In this document: in pieces, positions 7,958 through 17,135 of the stretch
Layout of the letters: every line of letters starts with the position of its first letter
Numbering within the stretch: the stretch's first letter is position 1
From: Thalassobacillus pellis
GTDB taxonomy: Bacteria; Bacillota; Bacilli; Bacillales; Halobacillaceae
Assembly (NCBI RefSeq): GCF_016908295.1
Contig: NZ_JAFBDO010000002.1
Location: 620,001 to 684,000, forward strand
DNA length: 64,000 nucleotides
Reading direction: 5' to 3'
The notes under the pieces: model-generated
What the model was told of the DNA's origin: nothing
The model's input: the letters and a program-made list of their open reading frames with translations, nothing else
The model's database searches: none
Made by a program: the position numbers and the translations under genes

Positions 7958-8587
7958 ATGACAAATTTCCAAGGTTTCGAGGAAAAGGACTTTAATGTAT
8001 TTTCCATAGAAGGTCTCGATGAAAGGATGGACGCATTAAAAACGTATGTCTCCCCAAAACTGGAGCAGGTAGCTGAAGAACTTGCCCCTGAACTGACCGC
8101 CATGACTGAAGATGAAATGTTTGTCCATGTGGCAAGGCATGCAAGAAGAACAAAAAATCCGCCAGATGATTCCTGGGCAGCTCTTGCAAATAGTAAACGG
8201 GGATATAAAAAACTCCCCCACTTCCAAATCGGCCTGTGGGAGACGCATTTATTCCTATGGTTCGCCGTCATTTACGAGAGCCCGATTAAACAGGATTTTG
8301 CTAAAAAGCTAAAAAAACGCAAGAAAAAAATTCTAAAAGAAATTCCTGATAATTTTGTCTGGTCTGTTGACCATACTAAACCTGATACCATTCCCCATAA
8401 GAATTTAAGACAGAAGGATTTTGATGAAATGGTAGACCGGCTCGGGAATGTGAAAAAAGCGGAAATTCTATGTGGTATTACCATCGACCGCAAGGATTCC
8501 ATTGTCAGTGACGGTGAAGCCTTTTTAAAAACCTGTCAGGAAACGTTTCAACAATTGGAGCCCTTGTACCAATTGGCGAAGGAATAA
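7958..8587 (+). CDS. yktB: UPF0637 family protein YktB
   Basis: 209 residues with the characteristic N-terminal [10 protein letters not shown] and central LPHFQIGLW stretches of the UPF0637 family. An AGGAGTTG site precedes the ATG. It is soluble, with no membrane segment and a basic middle ([13 protein letters not shown]). Conserved in Bacillaceae next to yktA and yktC; function unknown. Confidence 0.9.
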   Translation: MTNFQGFEEKDFNVFSIEGLDERMDALKTYVSPKLEQVAEELAPELTAMTEDEMFVHVARHARRTKNPPDDSWAALANSKRGYKKLPHFQIGLWETHLFLWFAVIYESPIKQDFAKKLKKRKKKILKEIPDNFVWSVDHTKPDTIPHKNLRQKDFDEMVDRLGNVKKAEILCGITIDRKDSIVSDGEAFLKTCQETFQQLEPLYQLAKE

Positions 8588-8685
8588 CCAAATACAAGCT
8601 TTAATTAATGGGTCTGTTCCATAAGTCTGTAATAGACTAATTGGGGCAGCCTTTTCTGTATTGTTGATACCGGAAAAGTATGGCT

Positions 8686-8794
8686 GGGAAACGATTCCCT
8701 TTCCGCAGGGAAGACGACAAGTCTCCTCGGGCTTCGCCCTGCGGGGCCTCGTCAGCCTTGCCTCTCCTGCAGGAGTCTCATCGTTTCCCCGCCC
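8686..8794. repeat. family G palindromic intergenic element
   Basis: GGGAAACGAT near the left end is the complement of ATCGTTTCCCC at the right, and the GC-rich centre (GGGCTTCGCCCTGCGGGGC) folds further, so the element forms one long hairpin. The 8588-9112 interval holds this element, a family D copy to its right and no gene. Confidence 0.7.
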
Positions 8795-8841
8795 AAATTG
8801 GCAATCAACAATGCAAAGATCTCCTTTTTTACTTATTAGAA

Positions 8842-8923
8842 AAAACTTAGCTTGACGCCAAGTCTTTATGGCGAAATCCTTAGTTTTACTTATACTTTAA
8901 TTCTTTAACAAAGTTAAACTTTC
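8842..8923 (-). repeat. family D repeat, copy 1 (inverted)
   Basis: Matches the complement of 62906-62995 over about 80 bp, including AAAGTATAAGTAAAAC, TTTCGCCATAA and GACTTGGCG. Only two copies are in this window. Confidence 0.8.
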
Positions 8924-9112
8924 TACCCTGAAAATAATAATCAATCGGTTCATTTTTATTCCCCTGCTGATGCATTGTTGGTGCATGTTTGTCTTACGAA
9001 AAAACCACAAAGAAAGATCAACTTCTTCGTGGTTTTTCATTTCAACTAGACCTTTTGAGACTGCCCCTTCATTTATTATAATGTAATCTTTCTTGAAAAG
9101 AAGAGGCTTCGT

Positions 9113-9388
9113 CTATTGGCGCATCGAAACCTTTGCGCCATTTTCCAGTTCTTTAGCTTTTTTAACTGCATGATAACCAGAGTATCCGGATTCTTTTTCA
9201 AATTTCTTAAAAAGCTGCTTCTCTTCGCTTTTCGATGGCACAATTTGTTTAAAGCGAGTATAGGCCATCATTAAATCTTCTCGTTTGACTGATTGTTCAT
9301 AGGCTTTTTCCACCAGTGAGTAAAAATTTACGACATCGACGATTTCCTCTTTCGTCCAGATTTCATCGATTGGATAACTGTAACTCAT
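9113..9388 (-). CDS. yktA: UPF0223 family protein YktA
   Basis: A 91-residue helical protein with the family start YPIDEIWTKEEIVDVVNFY and a Lys-rich C-terminus. The ATG follows AAGGAG. It corresponds to yktA beside speA and yktB. Function unknown. Confidence 0.92.
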   Translation of the reverse strand: MSYSYPIDEIWTKEEIVDVVNFYSLVEKAYEQSVKREDLMMAYTRFKQIVPSKSEEKQLFKKFEKESGYSGYHAVKKAKELENGAKVSMRQ

Positions 9389-9402
9389 TTATACCAACTC
9401 CT

Positions 9403-10359
9403 TTAACACCATTTTGACCGGATATCTTCTGCTTCTTTAAGCATTCGTGAAAATAATTCCGAGACAGAAGGAACATCTTTTATTCGGGATGCAATTTGCC
9501 CTGCCCATCCGAATCCGTCCTCATATTTTCCTTCATAAATGTAGCGTTTATTAGCCTCCCCGCTAATGTATTCCCGTAACCCTTCATAGCCAGGGTTTTC
9601 TTTTTCGAGCAGCAGTATTTTTTCTGTCCATTTATTTTTCAAAGCTCTGGCAGGTGCATTTAATGAACGCTTAATGACCGTGGTTCCCAATTCATCTGCC
9701 TCAATCAACGCCTTCTTATAATTTTCGTGAGCATGGAGGCATTCTTTTGTTGCTATAAAACGCGTCCCCATTTCAATTCCCTCTGCTCCAAGACTGAGAG
9801 CTGCCATCAGTCCTCTGCCGTCTCCGATTCCTCCTGAAGCTATGACTGGAATGGACACGGCATCCACTACCTGTGGCGTCAGGACAAATGTTCCTATGTC
9901 ATCCCTTCCGATATGACCCCCGCCTTCCTGTCCGACAACCATTACTGCATCTGCTCCGAGTTGCTCCGCTTTTTCTGCCTGTCTTCTCGCAGCCACAAGA
10001 ACCAGTTTCTTGATGTTTGTACCTTTAAGACGATCCAGCACCGGCTTCGGATTACCTCCCGTCACTGAAATAACCGGGACGTTCTCCTCTACTGCAGCTG
10101 TTACCATATGCTCGTATGGTCTCCCGTGCTGGCCAATGGCAAAATTCACGCCAAATGGTTTATCAGTCATGCTTCTTACTTTATTGATTTCTTCTTTTAA
10201 CTGCTCAGGAGTTTCCAGACTCATGGCTGTGATTTGGCCAAGTCCTCCTGCATTAGATACAGCTGCAGCGAGGTCGGCATAAGCGAGATGGGCCAATCCT
10301 CCCTGAACGATAGGGTATGTAATTCCTAACAGTCTGCTCACTTCCGTTTCCCACTTCAT
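9403..10359 (-). CDS. nitronate monooxygenase / FabK-like flavoprotein
   Basis: A 318-residue TIM-barrel FMN enzyme of the 2-nitropropane dioxygenase family: YPIVQGGLAHLAYADLAAAV at the N-terminus, GQEGGGHIGRDD in the middle and IASGGIGDGRG for phosphate binding. These enzymes oxidise alkyl nitronates; close relatives (FabK) are enoyl-ACP reductases, and sequence alone does not separate them with certainty. The start at 10359 follows GGAGGGG; a longer frame to 10410 lacks a site. It is inserted between yktA and speA. Confidence 0.88.
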   Translation of the reverse strand: MKWETEVSRLLGITYPIVQGGLAHLAYADLAAAVSNAGGLGQITAMSLETPEQLKEEINKVRSMTDKPFGVNFAIGQHGRPYEHMVTAAVEENVPVISVTGGNPKPVLDRLKGTNIKKLVLVAARRQAEKAEQLGADAVMVVGQEGGGHIGRDDIGTFVLTPQVVDAVSIPVIASGGIGDGRGLMAALSLGAEGIEMGTRFIATKECLHAHENYKKALIEADELGTTVIKRSLNAPARALKNKWTEKILLLEKENPGYEGLREYISGEANKRYIYEGKYEDGFGWAGQIASRIKDVPSVSELFSRMLKEAEDIRSKWC

Positions 10360-10437
10360 ATAACCCCTCCAGTCAAGTATGTGCTCGTAAATGCGGATAT
10401 AAGCCTGCATTTTCAGCTAGCCACATCTACTTACTTC

Positions 10438-10446
10438 TGCTATAAT
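10438..10446 (+). promoter_or_regulatory. extended -10 promoter of speA
   Basis: TGCTATAAT is a perfect extended -10 box about 30 bp upstream of the speA ribosome binding site; TAGCCA at 10418-10423 is a weak -35 at 17 bp. Confidence 0.65.
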
Positions 10447-10486
10447 TCTCTTGTTTTATGATATCAGTTATGAAGAGGTGTAGCTA

Positions 10487-11956
10487 TTGTTTCAAGACAG
10501 AACTCCGCTATTTTCCGGACTGCTCGAACATGTCCGTAGAAATCCTGTCCAATTCCATATACCAGGACATAAAAAAGGAAAAGGAATGGATGAAAGTTTC
10601 CGGAATTTTATTGGAGAAAAGGCTTTATCCATAGATTTGATCAATATTGAACCATTGGATGATTTACATCACCCACATGGGATGATTAAAGAAGCTCAGG
10701 AGTTGGCCGCAAATGCATTTGGCGCAGATTACACCTTTTTTTCTGTCCAAGGAACCAGCGGAGCCATTATGACGATGGTAATGAGCGTATGTAAACCGGG
10801 CGATAAAATAATCGTACCTCGAAACATCCATAAATCCGTTACGTCTGCGATTATTTTTTCAGGTGCCACACCGATATTCATACATCCGGAAATAGATGAA
10901 CGGCTTGGGATATCCCACGGGATTACCCCAAGAGCAGTTGAAAAAGCACTGGAAGCAAACCCTGACGCGAAGGCTGTCCTTGTCATTAATCCCACTTACT
11001 TTGGTATCTCGGCCGATCTGAAGCATATTGTCGACATCGCTCATTCTTTCCTCGTACCTGTACTTGTTGATGAGGCACACGGGGTTCATATTCATTTTCA
11101 CGATGATCTGCCTGTTTCAGCTATGCAGGCCGGTGCCGATTTGGCTGCAACGAGCGTCCATAAGCTTGGCGGCTCGCTGACCCAGAGTTCCGTATTGAAT
11201 TTGAAGGAAGGATTCGTGTCCCACGAGCGTGTCCAGGCTGTCTTATCTATGCTTACGACTACATCGACTTCTTATATCCTGCTAGCTTCTTTGGATACTG
11301 CAAGAAGACATCTTGCCATTCACGGGAAAGCAATGATAGAGCAGGCTATTGCATTAGCTGCATACGCACGCAAGGAGCTTAAAAATGTCGAGGGATTATA
11401 CTGTGTCGGCGAAGAAATAATCGGAAGCGATGCCACATATCACTACGATCCGACGAAACTGATTATTTCTGTCAAAGATCTTGGAGTAACCGGTTATGAT
11501 GTTGAAGTATGGTTAAGAACGCATTATAACATCGAAGTAGAACTCTCTGACCTCTATAATATCCTGTGTATCGTAACACCCGGGGACACAGAAGAAACAG
11601 TCAATACCCTTCTGCACGCCTTAAAAGTATTATCTTCGGAAAAAACAAAGTCAGCAACTCAAAAAGAAGTGGTTGTCCAGGTACCTGAAATCCCAATTTT
11701 AGCTCTTTCACCCCGGGATGCATTTTATGCTGAAACAGAGGTTATCCCGTTCAAAGATGCTATAGGTAGAATCAGTGCCGAATCAATCATGATTTATCCA
11801 CCAGGTATTCCAATTTTTATCCCGGGGGAAATCATCACAGAAGATAATATCCATTATATCTTGACCAATTTATCAGCAGGGCTGCCGGTACAGGGGCCGG
11901 AGGATGAGACCCTGGAAACCATACGCGTTATTAAAGAACACCGGGCATTCAAATAA
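10487..11956 (+). CDS. speA: Orn/Lys/Arg decarboxylase (SpeA, arginine decarboxylase)
   Basis: A 489-residue fold III-like PLP decarboxylase. The PLP lysine is K226 in ATSVHKLGGS, with VDEAHGVH at 194-201 and the N-terminal HIPGHKKGKG at 24-33. By synteny with Bacillus subtilis speA it should convert arginine to agmatine, the first step to spermidine; lysine specificity cannot be excluded from sequence. The start is TTG behind GAAGAGGTG. A clean terminator follows, shared with the opposing SR1-type RNA. Confidence 0.9.
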   Translation: MFQDRTPLFSGLLEHVRRNPVQFHIPGHKKGKGMDESFRNFIGEKALSIDLINIEPLDDLHHPHGMIKEAQELAANAFGADYTFFSVQGTSGAIMTMVMSVCKPGDKIIVPRNIHKSVTSAIIFSGATPIFIHPEIDERLGISHGITPRAVEKALEANPDAKAVLVINPTYFGISADLKHIVDIAHSFLVPVLVDEAHGVHIHFHDDLPVSAMQAGADLAATSVHKLGGSLTQSSVLNLKEGFVSHERVQAVLSMLTTTSTSYILLASLDTARRHLAIHGKAMIEQAIALAAYARKELKNVEGLYCVGEEIIGSDATYHYDPTKLIISVKDLGVTGYDVEVWLRTHYNIEVELSDLYNILCIVTPGDTEETVNTLLHALKVLSSEKTKSATQKEVVVQVPEIPILALSPRDAFYAETEVIPFKDAIGRISAESIMIYPPGIPIFIPGEIITEDNIHYILTNLSAGLPVQGPEDETLETIRVIKEHRAFK

Positions 11957-11989
11957 ATATTTAAATAGACAATTAAAAGTTACCAATGA

Positions 11990-12023
11990 GAAAACCCACG
12001 GAATATACTCCGTGGGTTTTTCT
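11990..12023. terminator. bidirectional terminator between speA and the SR1-type RNA
   Basis: AAAACCCACGGA / TCCGTGGGTTTTTCT around six bases; A and T tracts allow use from both sides. Confidence 0.9.
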
Positions 12024-12060
12024 AATGGTGGCTTATATTAATCAGCCGGACATAAAACAA

Positions 12061-12171
12061 TTATTCTTCTTCTGAATTGCAAGATGGACACTTACTGTAT
12101 AGCGTGGATACCTTCTCATCATCATAATGCTCAATAATCTGCTGGCAATCCTGACAAACAATTGTACCCAT
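12061..12171 (-). CDS. sr1P: SR1P-like GapA-binding peptide
   Basis: A 36-residue peptide beginning MGTIVCQDCQ, with a second pair of cysteines in KCPSC and an acidic end SEEE. The start MGTIVCQ and the spacing of the CxxC pairs match the SR1P family, which binds glyceraldehyde-3-phosphate dehydrogenase GapA and helps RNase J1 association in Bacillus subtilis. An AAGGAG site lies about ten bases before the ATG. The rnjA gene is in the same window. Identification rests on family recognition and the conserved location. Confidence 0.87.
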   Translation of the reverse strand: MGTIVCQDCQQIIEHYDDEKVSTLYSKCPSCNSEEE

Positions 12172-12197
12172 AGATCTTCCATCTCCTTTAAGGTTAG

Positions 12198-12211
12198 TGT
12201 AATCGTTTTCA
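12198..12211. promoter_or_regulatory. cre (CcpA) site in the SR1 leader
   Basis: On the minus strand TGAAAACGATTACA fits the cre consensus TGWNANCGNTNWCA at every position. It begins about six bases after the predicted transcription start and ends before the SR1P ribosome binding site, a position suited to CcpA repression. Confidence 0.7.
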
Positions 12212-12223
12212 AGTTATGTGTTT

Positions 12224-12271
12224 ATTTTAATATGTCACATTTAAAAAATCAAGCCCAAATAGTATGACATT
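12224..12271 (-). promoter_or_regulatory. SR1 promoter with two CcpN-like operators
   Basis: The -35 TTGATT (12247-12252) and -10 TAAAAT (12224-12229) are 17 bp apart. TGTGACATATT (complement of 12229-12239) matches the published CcpN consensus TRTGHYATAYW at all 11 positions and lies within the spacer and -10; AATGTCATACT (complement of 12261-12271) matches at 10 of 11, upstream of the -35. Confidence 0.75.
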
Positions 12272-12326
12272 TTTATTTCATTGCCAACCATTTTGTTACC
12301 TTATTAGAAGATAGAAGGGATTATAC

Positions 12327-12626
12327 TTATTCGTAAGAGGCTTCAATTAACTCGGAAGGCGGCACAACCTCATCCAGAAAATCGGCAAGATCCATGGCAA
12401 CTCGATAATTTGGAAGCTTGAATTTTGTTAAGAGGTAATCCAGATCCCTGATATCTGCACCATCAATCAATGCTGATTGGCCTGTCTGCATACAGATGAT
12501 GAGCGGCTTACCGAAGAATTGGCTTGTATATACGATTCCAAAATCATACCTTCCCTCCATAGTCGTAAAACCGATGAACCTTACATTTGACTGTTCCATC
12601 TCATCATACAATTTTTCCATTTCCAT
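12327..12626 (-). CDS. DUF3055-like conserved protein
   Basis: A 99-residue acidic protein with the motifs NVRFIGFTT, YDFGIVYTSQFFGKPLI and CMQTGQSALI, which I associate with the DUF3055 family of Bacillaceae. The ATG follows AAGGAGGGCG. No membrane segment. Function unknown; it is divergent from the DUF1885-like gene. Confidence 0.8.
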   Translation of the reverse strand: MEMEKLYDEMEQSNVRFIGFTTMEGRYDFGIVYTSQFFGKPLIICMQTGQSALIDGADIRDLDYLLTKFKLPNYRVAMDLADFLDEVVPPSELIEASYE

Positions 12627-12752
12627 AATGCGCCCTCCTTTATTATTTTCAGCCTAAAAAGGCTTTTTTCTGATTTGTGTGACAAATTTAATTGAGTAAA
12701 CCATATATATAGTGCTAACATAATATTATATTACGCTATGGGAGATGGGATG

Positions 12753-13175
12753 ATGGGAAAAAGTGCGTACATATACTTACTGGATGACAGTATCCAGCAG
12801 CAGATTACATTAGGTGAAGTACACAAGCTTTTGGAATATTATCAGGAAATTACGGCGAAGACAGGCTCACAATTGGATTGGAATTACAACGGACACGCTT
12901 TTCCATACATGATCAGTGAAAGCAAGCATGAAAACGGAAGTTATTTGACGCTTAGGGGACAGGAATCCGATTATGGGTATATCCTTATTGGAGTAGGTTC
13001 TAAGAATGATGGTAAAGGAAATGACGTCATACAGGTGACATTGCCGGAAGCATCCACACATGGAGACAAGAATAAGGGAGTGGAACTGGCTAAATTCATT
13101 GCGAAGAAATTAGAAGGTCAACTGCATTTATTCAATGGCAGGGTTATGTATTATTATAAACGAAAATTATCATAA
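12753..13175 (+). CDS. DUF1885-like conserved protein
   Basis: 140 residues from the ATG at 12753, the second of a tandem ATG pair; an upstream ATG at 12738 would overlap the GGAGATGGG ribosome binding site. The protein begins KSAYIYLLDDSIQQQ and contains THGDKNKGVELAKFIAKKL, which resemble the DUF1885 family found in Bacillaceae. It is soluble. Function unknown. Confidence 0.78.
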   Translation: MGKSAYIYLLDDSIQQQITLGEVHKLLEYYQEITAKTGSQLDWNYNGHAFPYMISESKHENGSYLTLRGQESDYGYILIGVGSKNDGKGNDVIQVTLPEASTHGDKNKGVELAKFIAKKLEGQLHLFNGRVMYYYKRKLS

Positions 13176-13258
13176 ATAGAATAAATATGCATTATTTTGG
13201 TAAAAAATAAAAACGGAAGCATTGAGGTTCTATGTCACAGAGCGGATCGCCTTATAAA

Positions 13259-13295
13259 GAAAAGGCTGTTCCGGAAGATTCCGGAACAGCCTTTT
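13259..13295. terminator. terminator-like hairpin
   Basis: AAAAGGCTGTTCCGGAA pairs with TTCCGGAACAGCCTTTT around a two-base centre. It sits between convergent genes. The 40 bases before it resemble part of a family A repeat (CACAGAG core). Confidence 0.8.
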
Positions 13296-13363
13296 CTATT
13301 ACTACTCCATAGTACTTAAATTAGTTTCTTTCTCAGATGTTATCTCCACACTTTTTGGAGTAA

Positions 13364-14209
13364 TCACGGCGTTTTTATTAAATCGGGATTTAGGAGTTCG
13401 AAACCCTTCTCGCGCAGACCGGATACAATATCATCCAGAGCATTTGCTGTCCATTCGCGGTCATGCATCAGCAGGTTGGCACCATTGGCCAGTAAAGGTG
13501 TGTTTACCATGATGTCAGCAATCGCTTTTTCGGTCATATACTCTTTATCCCAATCATAGCCGTACGTCCAATTCATTACAAGCATACCCTCTTCCTTTGC
13601 CAGATGCTTGGAATACTCCGTGTTTTGTCCAAATGGCGCCCGGAAAAATTTCGGCCGTTCACCGATGATAGCTTCAATTCTATCGTTCAAGCCGACAATT
13701 TCTTCATGTTGTTCCTGCTTTGTCAGATCAGGTAAAGATGAGTGGGATGCTGTATGGTTTCCAATAGCAAAGCCCAGTTCATGGATTTTTTTTAATTGGG
13801 CCGCTTCCTCCGGCGTATCGATAAAATGCCCATTCACAAAAAATATCGCAGGGGCTTCCAGTGATTTTAAGGTTTTCGCCATTTCAAGGCCGTGTTTATC
13901 CGGAGCATCGTCAATGGTAAGTAGAGCCACTTTTGCATTCCCTTCCGAAGTTATCGGTTGAAAAGACCAATTATTTGAGAGTTCATACATTGGTTCTGTT
14001 TTTTTTAGTTCTTCTTTTTCCTTCTTCTGCTGATCTGCATGCTTTTGGCTCTCTGTTTCTTCTTTCATACTATCTCCTTTTGATTCACTGGCTTTATCTT
14101 TCTTTGTCTCTTCAGCCTTTACTACTTCTTCTGTTGGTTGTGCTGTTTGCTCACTTCCACACGCTCCAAGAAGGATCATACACAGAATTAAACCTAGTAC
14201 TTGCTTCAT
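13364..14209 (-). CDS. polysaccharide deacetylase lipoprotein
   Basis: A 281-residue lipoprotein (lipobox LGAC, Cys17), a Lys/Glu-rich low-complexity spacer at about 25-75 and a NodB-type deacetylase domain at about 93-275. Catalytic features: TIDDAP at 98-103 in place of TFDDGP, the metal histidines H152 and H156 in NHTASH, and RAPFG at 190-194. It should act outside the membrane on N-acetylated glycans such as peptidoglycan or wall polymers. The GGGGGT site precedes the ATG. The substrate is unknown. Confidence 0.9.
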   Translation of the reverse strand: MKQVLGLILCMILLGACGSEQTAQPTEEVVKAEETKKDKASESKGDSMKEETESQKHADQQKKEKEELKKTEPMYELSNNWSFQPITSEGNAKVALLTIDDAPDKHGLEMAKTLKSLEAPAIFFVNGHFIDTPEEAAQLKKIHELGFAIGNHTASHSSLPDLTKQEQHEEIVGLNDRIEAIIGERPKFFRAPFGQNTEYSKHLAKEEGMLVMNWTYGYDWDKEYMTEKAIADIMVNTPLLANGANLLMHDREWTANALDDIVSGLREKGFELLNPDLIKTP

Positions 14210-14343
14210 TTGATTACCCCCGCTGTTATGTATTTCCAGTTTAATACTTTATATTATAAAGGAAAATAAATAGTTTTTACTATGGTTTTTGGGAGATTTA
14301 TATTAGAATGTGTAATGGGAAAAACAAACCAAGGAGAAGTCCA

Positions 14344-15420
14344 ATGCTGAATCAACTGAGATCATTTAAATTATTCGGCAGCCGTACATTAAAGACAGGC
14401 ATTGCTGTTTTTTTTACCGCATTGATATGCGGTTATTTTGATTGGCCGGTTATTTTTGCCGTCATTACCGCCATTGTTACCATTGAGCATACGGCAGCGG
14501 ACTCTATTCGCAAAGCAGCTGTCCGGTTCCCTGCTTCTGCGATCGGAGCCGTTCTAGCCACTACTTTTTATGGTCTATTAGGAAAAGGAGCTATTACTTT
14601 TGCGCTGGCAGCTATGCTGACTATTGCCGTATGTCACCGGCTCGGTCTTAATGATGGCATACTTGTTGCTACGATAACAGCGATTGCCATGATTCCTACT
14701 TTCCAGGAACATTATGTTGTTTCGTTCCTGATCAGATTGGGTACTACTTCTATTGGTATAGTTATTTCTACCCTGGTCAATTTTTTTCTTTTGCCGCCGA
14801 ATTATTTTCCCAGCATCCATCAGAATATCCCGCGCTTATACAGCCAATCATCTGCTCTGATGGCACAAATATTACAACCGTTGATCAGCGGCAATCGTAG
14901 AAATTATCGATCACTTGAGCGCAGTTACCGTCAATTGACTTCCTTATTGGAGGAAACTCTCCAGCTTGCCAAATTCCAAAGAGAAGAATGGAAATACCAT
15001 AAACATTCGAGCAAAGAAGTGCGGGCGATTCATTTTTCTCAGAAACAATTGACGTTGTTGCAGCAAATTACCTATCATTTAGGAAATCTCCGCTATATCA
15101 GGACAACACAGGAGGACTTCAGTGAGCGGGAACTCGAAGTCTTGAAGCGAATGATTCTTTCATTTGTGGCTATATTAAAAAAGCCGGGTGATGGTATGCC
15201 GCCAGAACATATAAAAGGTATTCAGGAGCTAGATGAAATGTTCTGGAAATGGAAAGAAGAACATGTCAAACAAGAAACCGAGCAAAAGCACCATCTCCCC
15301 CCACAAACTGTCTTGATATATGAATTACTTTGTTTGCATGAAGTACTGGAAGAGTTAGAGAAATTATATCTATCTAAATTTGCAGACAAACTTTCCGGAG
15401 AAAACAATCCAGAAACTTAA
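14344..15420 (+). CDS. aromatic acid exporter family membrane protein
   Basis: 358 residues: an N-terminal membrane part with about five hydrophobic segments (residues 15-155) and a C-terminal soluble helical domain. This is the layout of the ArAE/FUSC-like family (PF06081) of Gram-positive bacteria, proposed to export aromatic acids, but substrates are not established. The ATG at 14344 follows AAGGAG; a frame start at 14308 has no site. It ends a few bases before the BCCT gene, so the two may be co-transcribed. Confidence 0.85.
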   Translation: MLNQLRSFKLFGSRTLKTGIAVFFTALICGYFDWPVIFAVITAIVTIEHTAADSIRKAAVRFPASAIGAVLATTFYGLLGKGAITFALAAMLTIAVCHRLGLNDGILVATITAIAMIPTFQEHYVVSFLIRLGTTSIGIVISTLVNFFLLPPNYFPSIHQNIPRLYSQSSALMAQILQPLISGNRRNYRSLERSYRQLTSLLEETLQLAKFQREEWKYHKHSSKEVRAIHFSQKQLTLLQQITYHLGNLRYIRTTQEDFSERELEVLKRMILSFVAILKKPGDGMPPEHIKGIQELDEMFWKWKEEHVKQETEQKHHLPPQTVLIYELLCLHEVLEELEKLYLSKFADKLSGENNPET

Positions 15421-15435
15421 GAAAGGATGATGAGA

Positions 15436-16962
15436 TTGAAGCAAGTCAGCAAAGTGTTTTACATTTCCGTTGCAATTGCATTCCTTTTCATAATCTGGGG
15501 TGTTATTCCAAAGGAAGTATTACCTACTTGGAACCTGAATAACATTACCACAAACGTACAAGGGTTCATTACTGAAAAATTCGGATGGTTCTATCTGCTT
15601 TCTGCTACAGGCTTCCTGGCATTCGCCATTTTCTTGATCTTTTCCAAATATGGAAACTTGAAGCTCGGAAAGCCGGACGATGAACCAGAATACTCCTACA
15701 TTACCTGGTTCGCCATGTTGTTCAGTGCAGGTATGGGTATTGGACTAGTCTTCTGGGGGGCAGCTGAACCTTTGTCCCACTTCCATACACCGCCTTACGG
15801 TGAGGGCGGCACAGAGGATGCAGCCAAAGTAGCGATGCGTTATAGCTTTTTCCACTGGGGATTACATCCATGGGCTATTTATGCAGTCATCGCTTTAGCA
15901 CTAGCTTACTTTAAATTTAGAAAAAATGCGCCAGGGGTAGTCAGTGCAGCACTTGTTCCGTTGCTCGGAGAGGACAGAATTAAAGGACCACTTGGAACGA
16001 CAATTGATGTCATTGCTGTTTTTGCAACAATTTTTGGTGTCGCCACTTCCCTAGGTTTTGGCGCTTTGCAGATTTCCAGTGGAATGTCTTACCTGATACC
16101 TGGATTAGAAGACACATTCACACTACAGCTTATCATTATTATTGTCGTTACGTTCTTGTTTATGATTTCAGCTATGACAGGATTGAATAAAGGGATCAAA
16201 TACTTGAGTAATACGAATATCGTATTGGCTATCGGCCTAATGGTATTCCTTTTATTCGCTGGTCCGACTAATTTCATCATGGATCTCTTTACAACGACAT
16301 TCGGTTCATATATTCAGCACCTGCCACAAATGAGTTTCCGAATGACACCATTTGCAGAAAACAGTTCCTGGGTAAATGGCTGGACGATTTTCTACTGGGC
16401 ATGGTGGATTTCCTGGGCACCATTTGTGGGTACGTTCATAGCCCGTGTTTCCAAAGGACGTACGATTCGAGAATTCATTCTGGGCGTACTATTAGTTCCG
16501 ACTATTTTCGGTGCACTATGGTTCTCCATTTTCGGTGGAACTGCAATCAATCTGGAGTACTTCCAGAATACGAATCTTCAGTCGCTTGTTTCTGATCTAG
16601 GACCAGAAGTTGCCCTATTTGGGATGCTGGAACAAATTCCACTTGGTATGGTCATGTCTATTATCGGCCTTTGCCTGATCAGTACTTTCTTTGTCACATC
16701 TGCAGACTCTGCAACATTCGTGCTTGGTATGCAAACGACAGGAGGAAGCCTGAACCCACGTAACCAGGTGAAATTCGTTTGGGGAATAATCCAGGCGGGA
16801 GCAGCTGCCGTCCTATTATGGCAAGGCGGCCTGACAGCCCTTCAGACGGCAGCCATTATCGCAGCATTTCCGTTCACTTTTATAATGATTATGCTTTGCT
16901 TCTCCTTGGTAAAAACTTTCTCTGCAGAAGCGAAGAAAGTAAATTTGAAAAAAGAAAAATAA
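15436..16962 (+). CDS. BCCT family glycine betaine/choline transporter (OpuD type)
   Basis: About 508 residues with twelve membrane segments. Family signatures: MGIGLVFWGAAEPLSHF near residue 100 and HWGLHPWAIYA about 40 residues further on. OpuD-type proteins import glycine betaine with sodium for osmoprotection. Tandem ATG codons at 15427 and 15430 sit almost on the AAAGG site; the in-frame TTG at 15436 has ideal spacing and gives the N-terminus MKQVSKVFYI, similar to OpuD, so it is preferred. The preceding gene ends seven bases before 15427. Substrate is inferred from family. Confidence 0.9.
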   Translation: MKQVSKVFYISVAIAFLFIIWGVIPKEVLPTWNLNNITTNVQGFITEKFGWFYLLSATGFLAFAIFLIFSKYGNLKLGKPDDEPEYSYITWFAMLFSAGMGIGLVFWGAAEPLSHFHTPPYGEGGTEDAAKVAMRYSFFHWGLHPWAIYAVIALALAYFKFRKNAPGVVSAALVPLLGEDRIKGPLGTTIDVIAVFATIFGVATSLGFGALQISSGMSYLIPGLEDTFTLQLIIIIVVTFLFMISAMTGLNKGIKYLSNTNIVLAIGLMVFLLFAGPTNFIMDLFTTTFGSYIQHLPQMSFRMTPFAENSSWVNGWTIFYWAWWISWAPFVGTFIARVSKGRTIREFILGVLLVPTIFGALWFSIFGGTAINLEYFQNTNLQSLVSDLGPEVALFGMLEQIPLGMVMSIIGLCLISTFFVTSADSATFVLGMQTTGGSLNPRNQVKFVWGIIQAGAAAVLLWQGGLTALQTAAIIAAFPFTFIMIMLCFSLVKTFSAEAKKVNLKKEK

Positions 16963-16976
16963 TATAACTGCGTTAC

Positions 16977-17031
16977 AAAAAAACTGCCCCTGACAGGTCT
17001 ATCATGACTTAAAGGGGCAGTTCTTTTTTTT
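16977..17031 (+). terminator. terminator of the BCCT gene
   Basis: AAAAAAACTGCCCC and GGGGCAGTTCTTTTTTTT flank a 23-base loop directly after the gene. Confidence 0.88.
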
Positions 17032-17135
17032 ACCTTTTCTACAAGAAGCTAATCATTGATATTGTACTAAATGACTGTTTTCATTTATGTTCCAATCATA
17101 AGTCCACAGTTAAACAGATATCTCACATTTTAAGC

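Larger units (their letters stand above)
11990..12217 (-). ncRNA. sr1: SR1-type dual-function regulatory RNA
   Basis: A transcript of about 225 nt is predicted from a consensus minus-strand promoter (TTGATT, 17 bp, TAAAAT) to the terminator at 11990-12023. It encodes a 36-residue SR1P-like peptide and lies between speA and the pdhD side, the position of SR1 in Bacillus subtilis, where the RNA base-pairs with ahrC mRNA and the peptide binds GapA. Length agrees with the roughly 205 nt of SR1. CcpN-like and cre sites occur at the promoter. Pairing with ahrC could not be tested because ahrC is not in the window. Confidence 0.8.

Noticed and set aside
8588-9112. Remnant insertion sequence with a transposase
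   Set aside because: Only palindromic repeat material is present; no transposase-like reading frame or clear terminal repeats were found.
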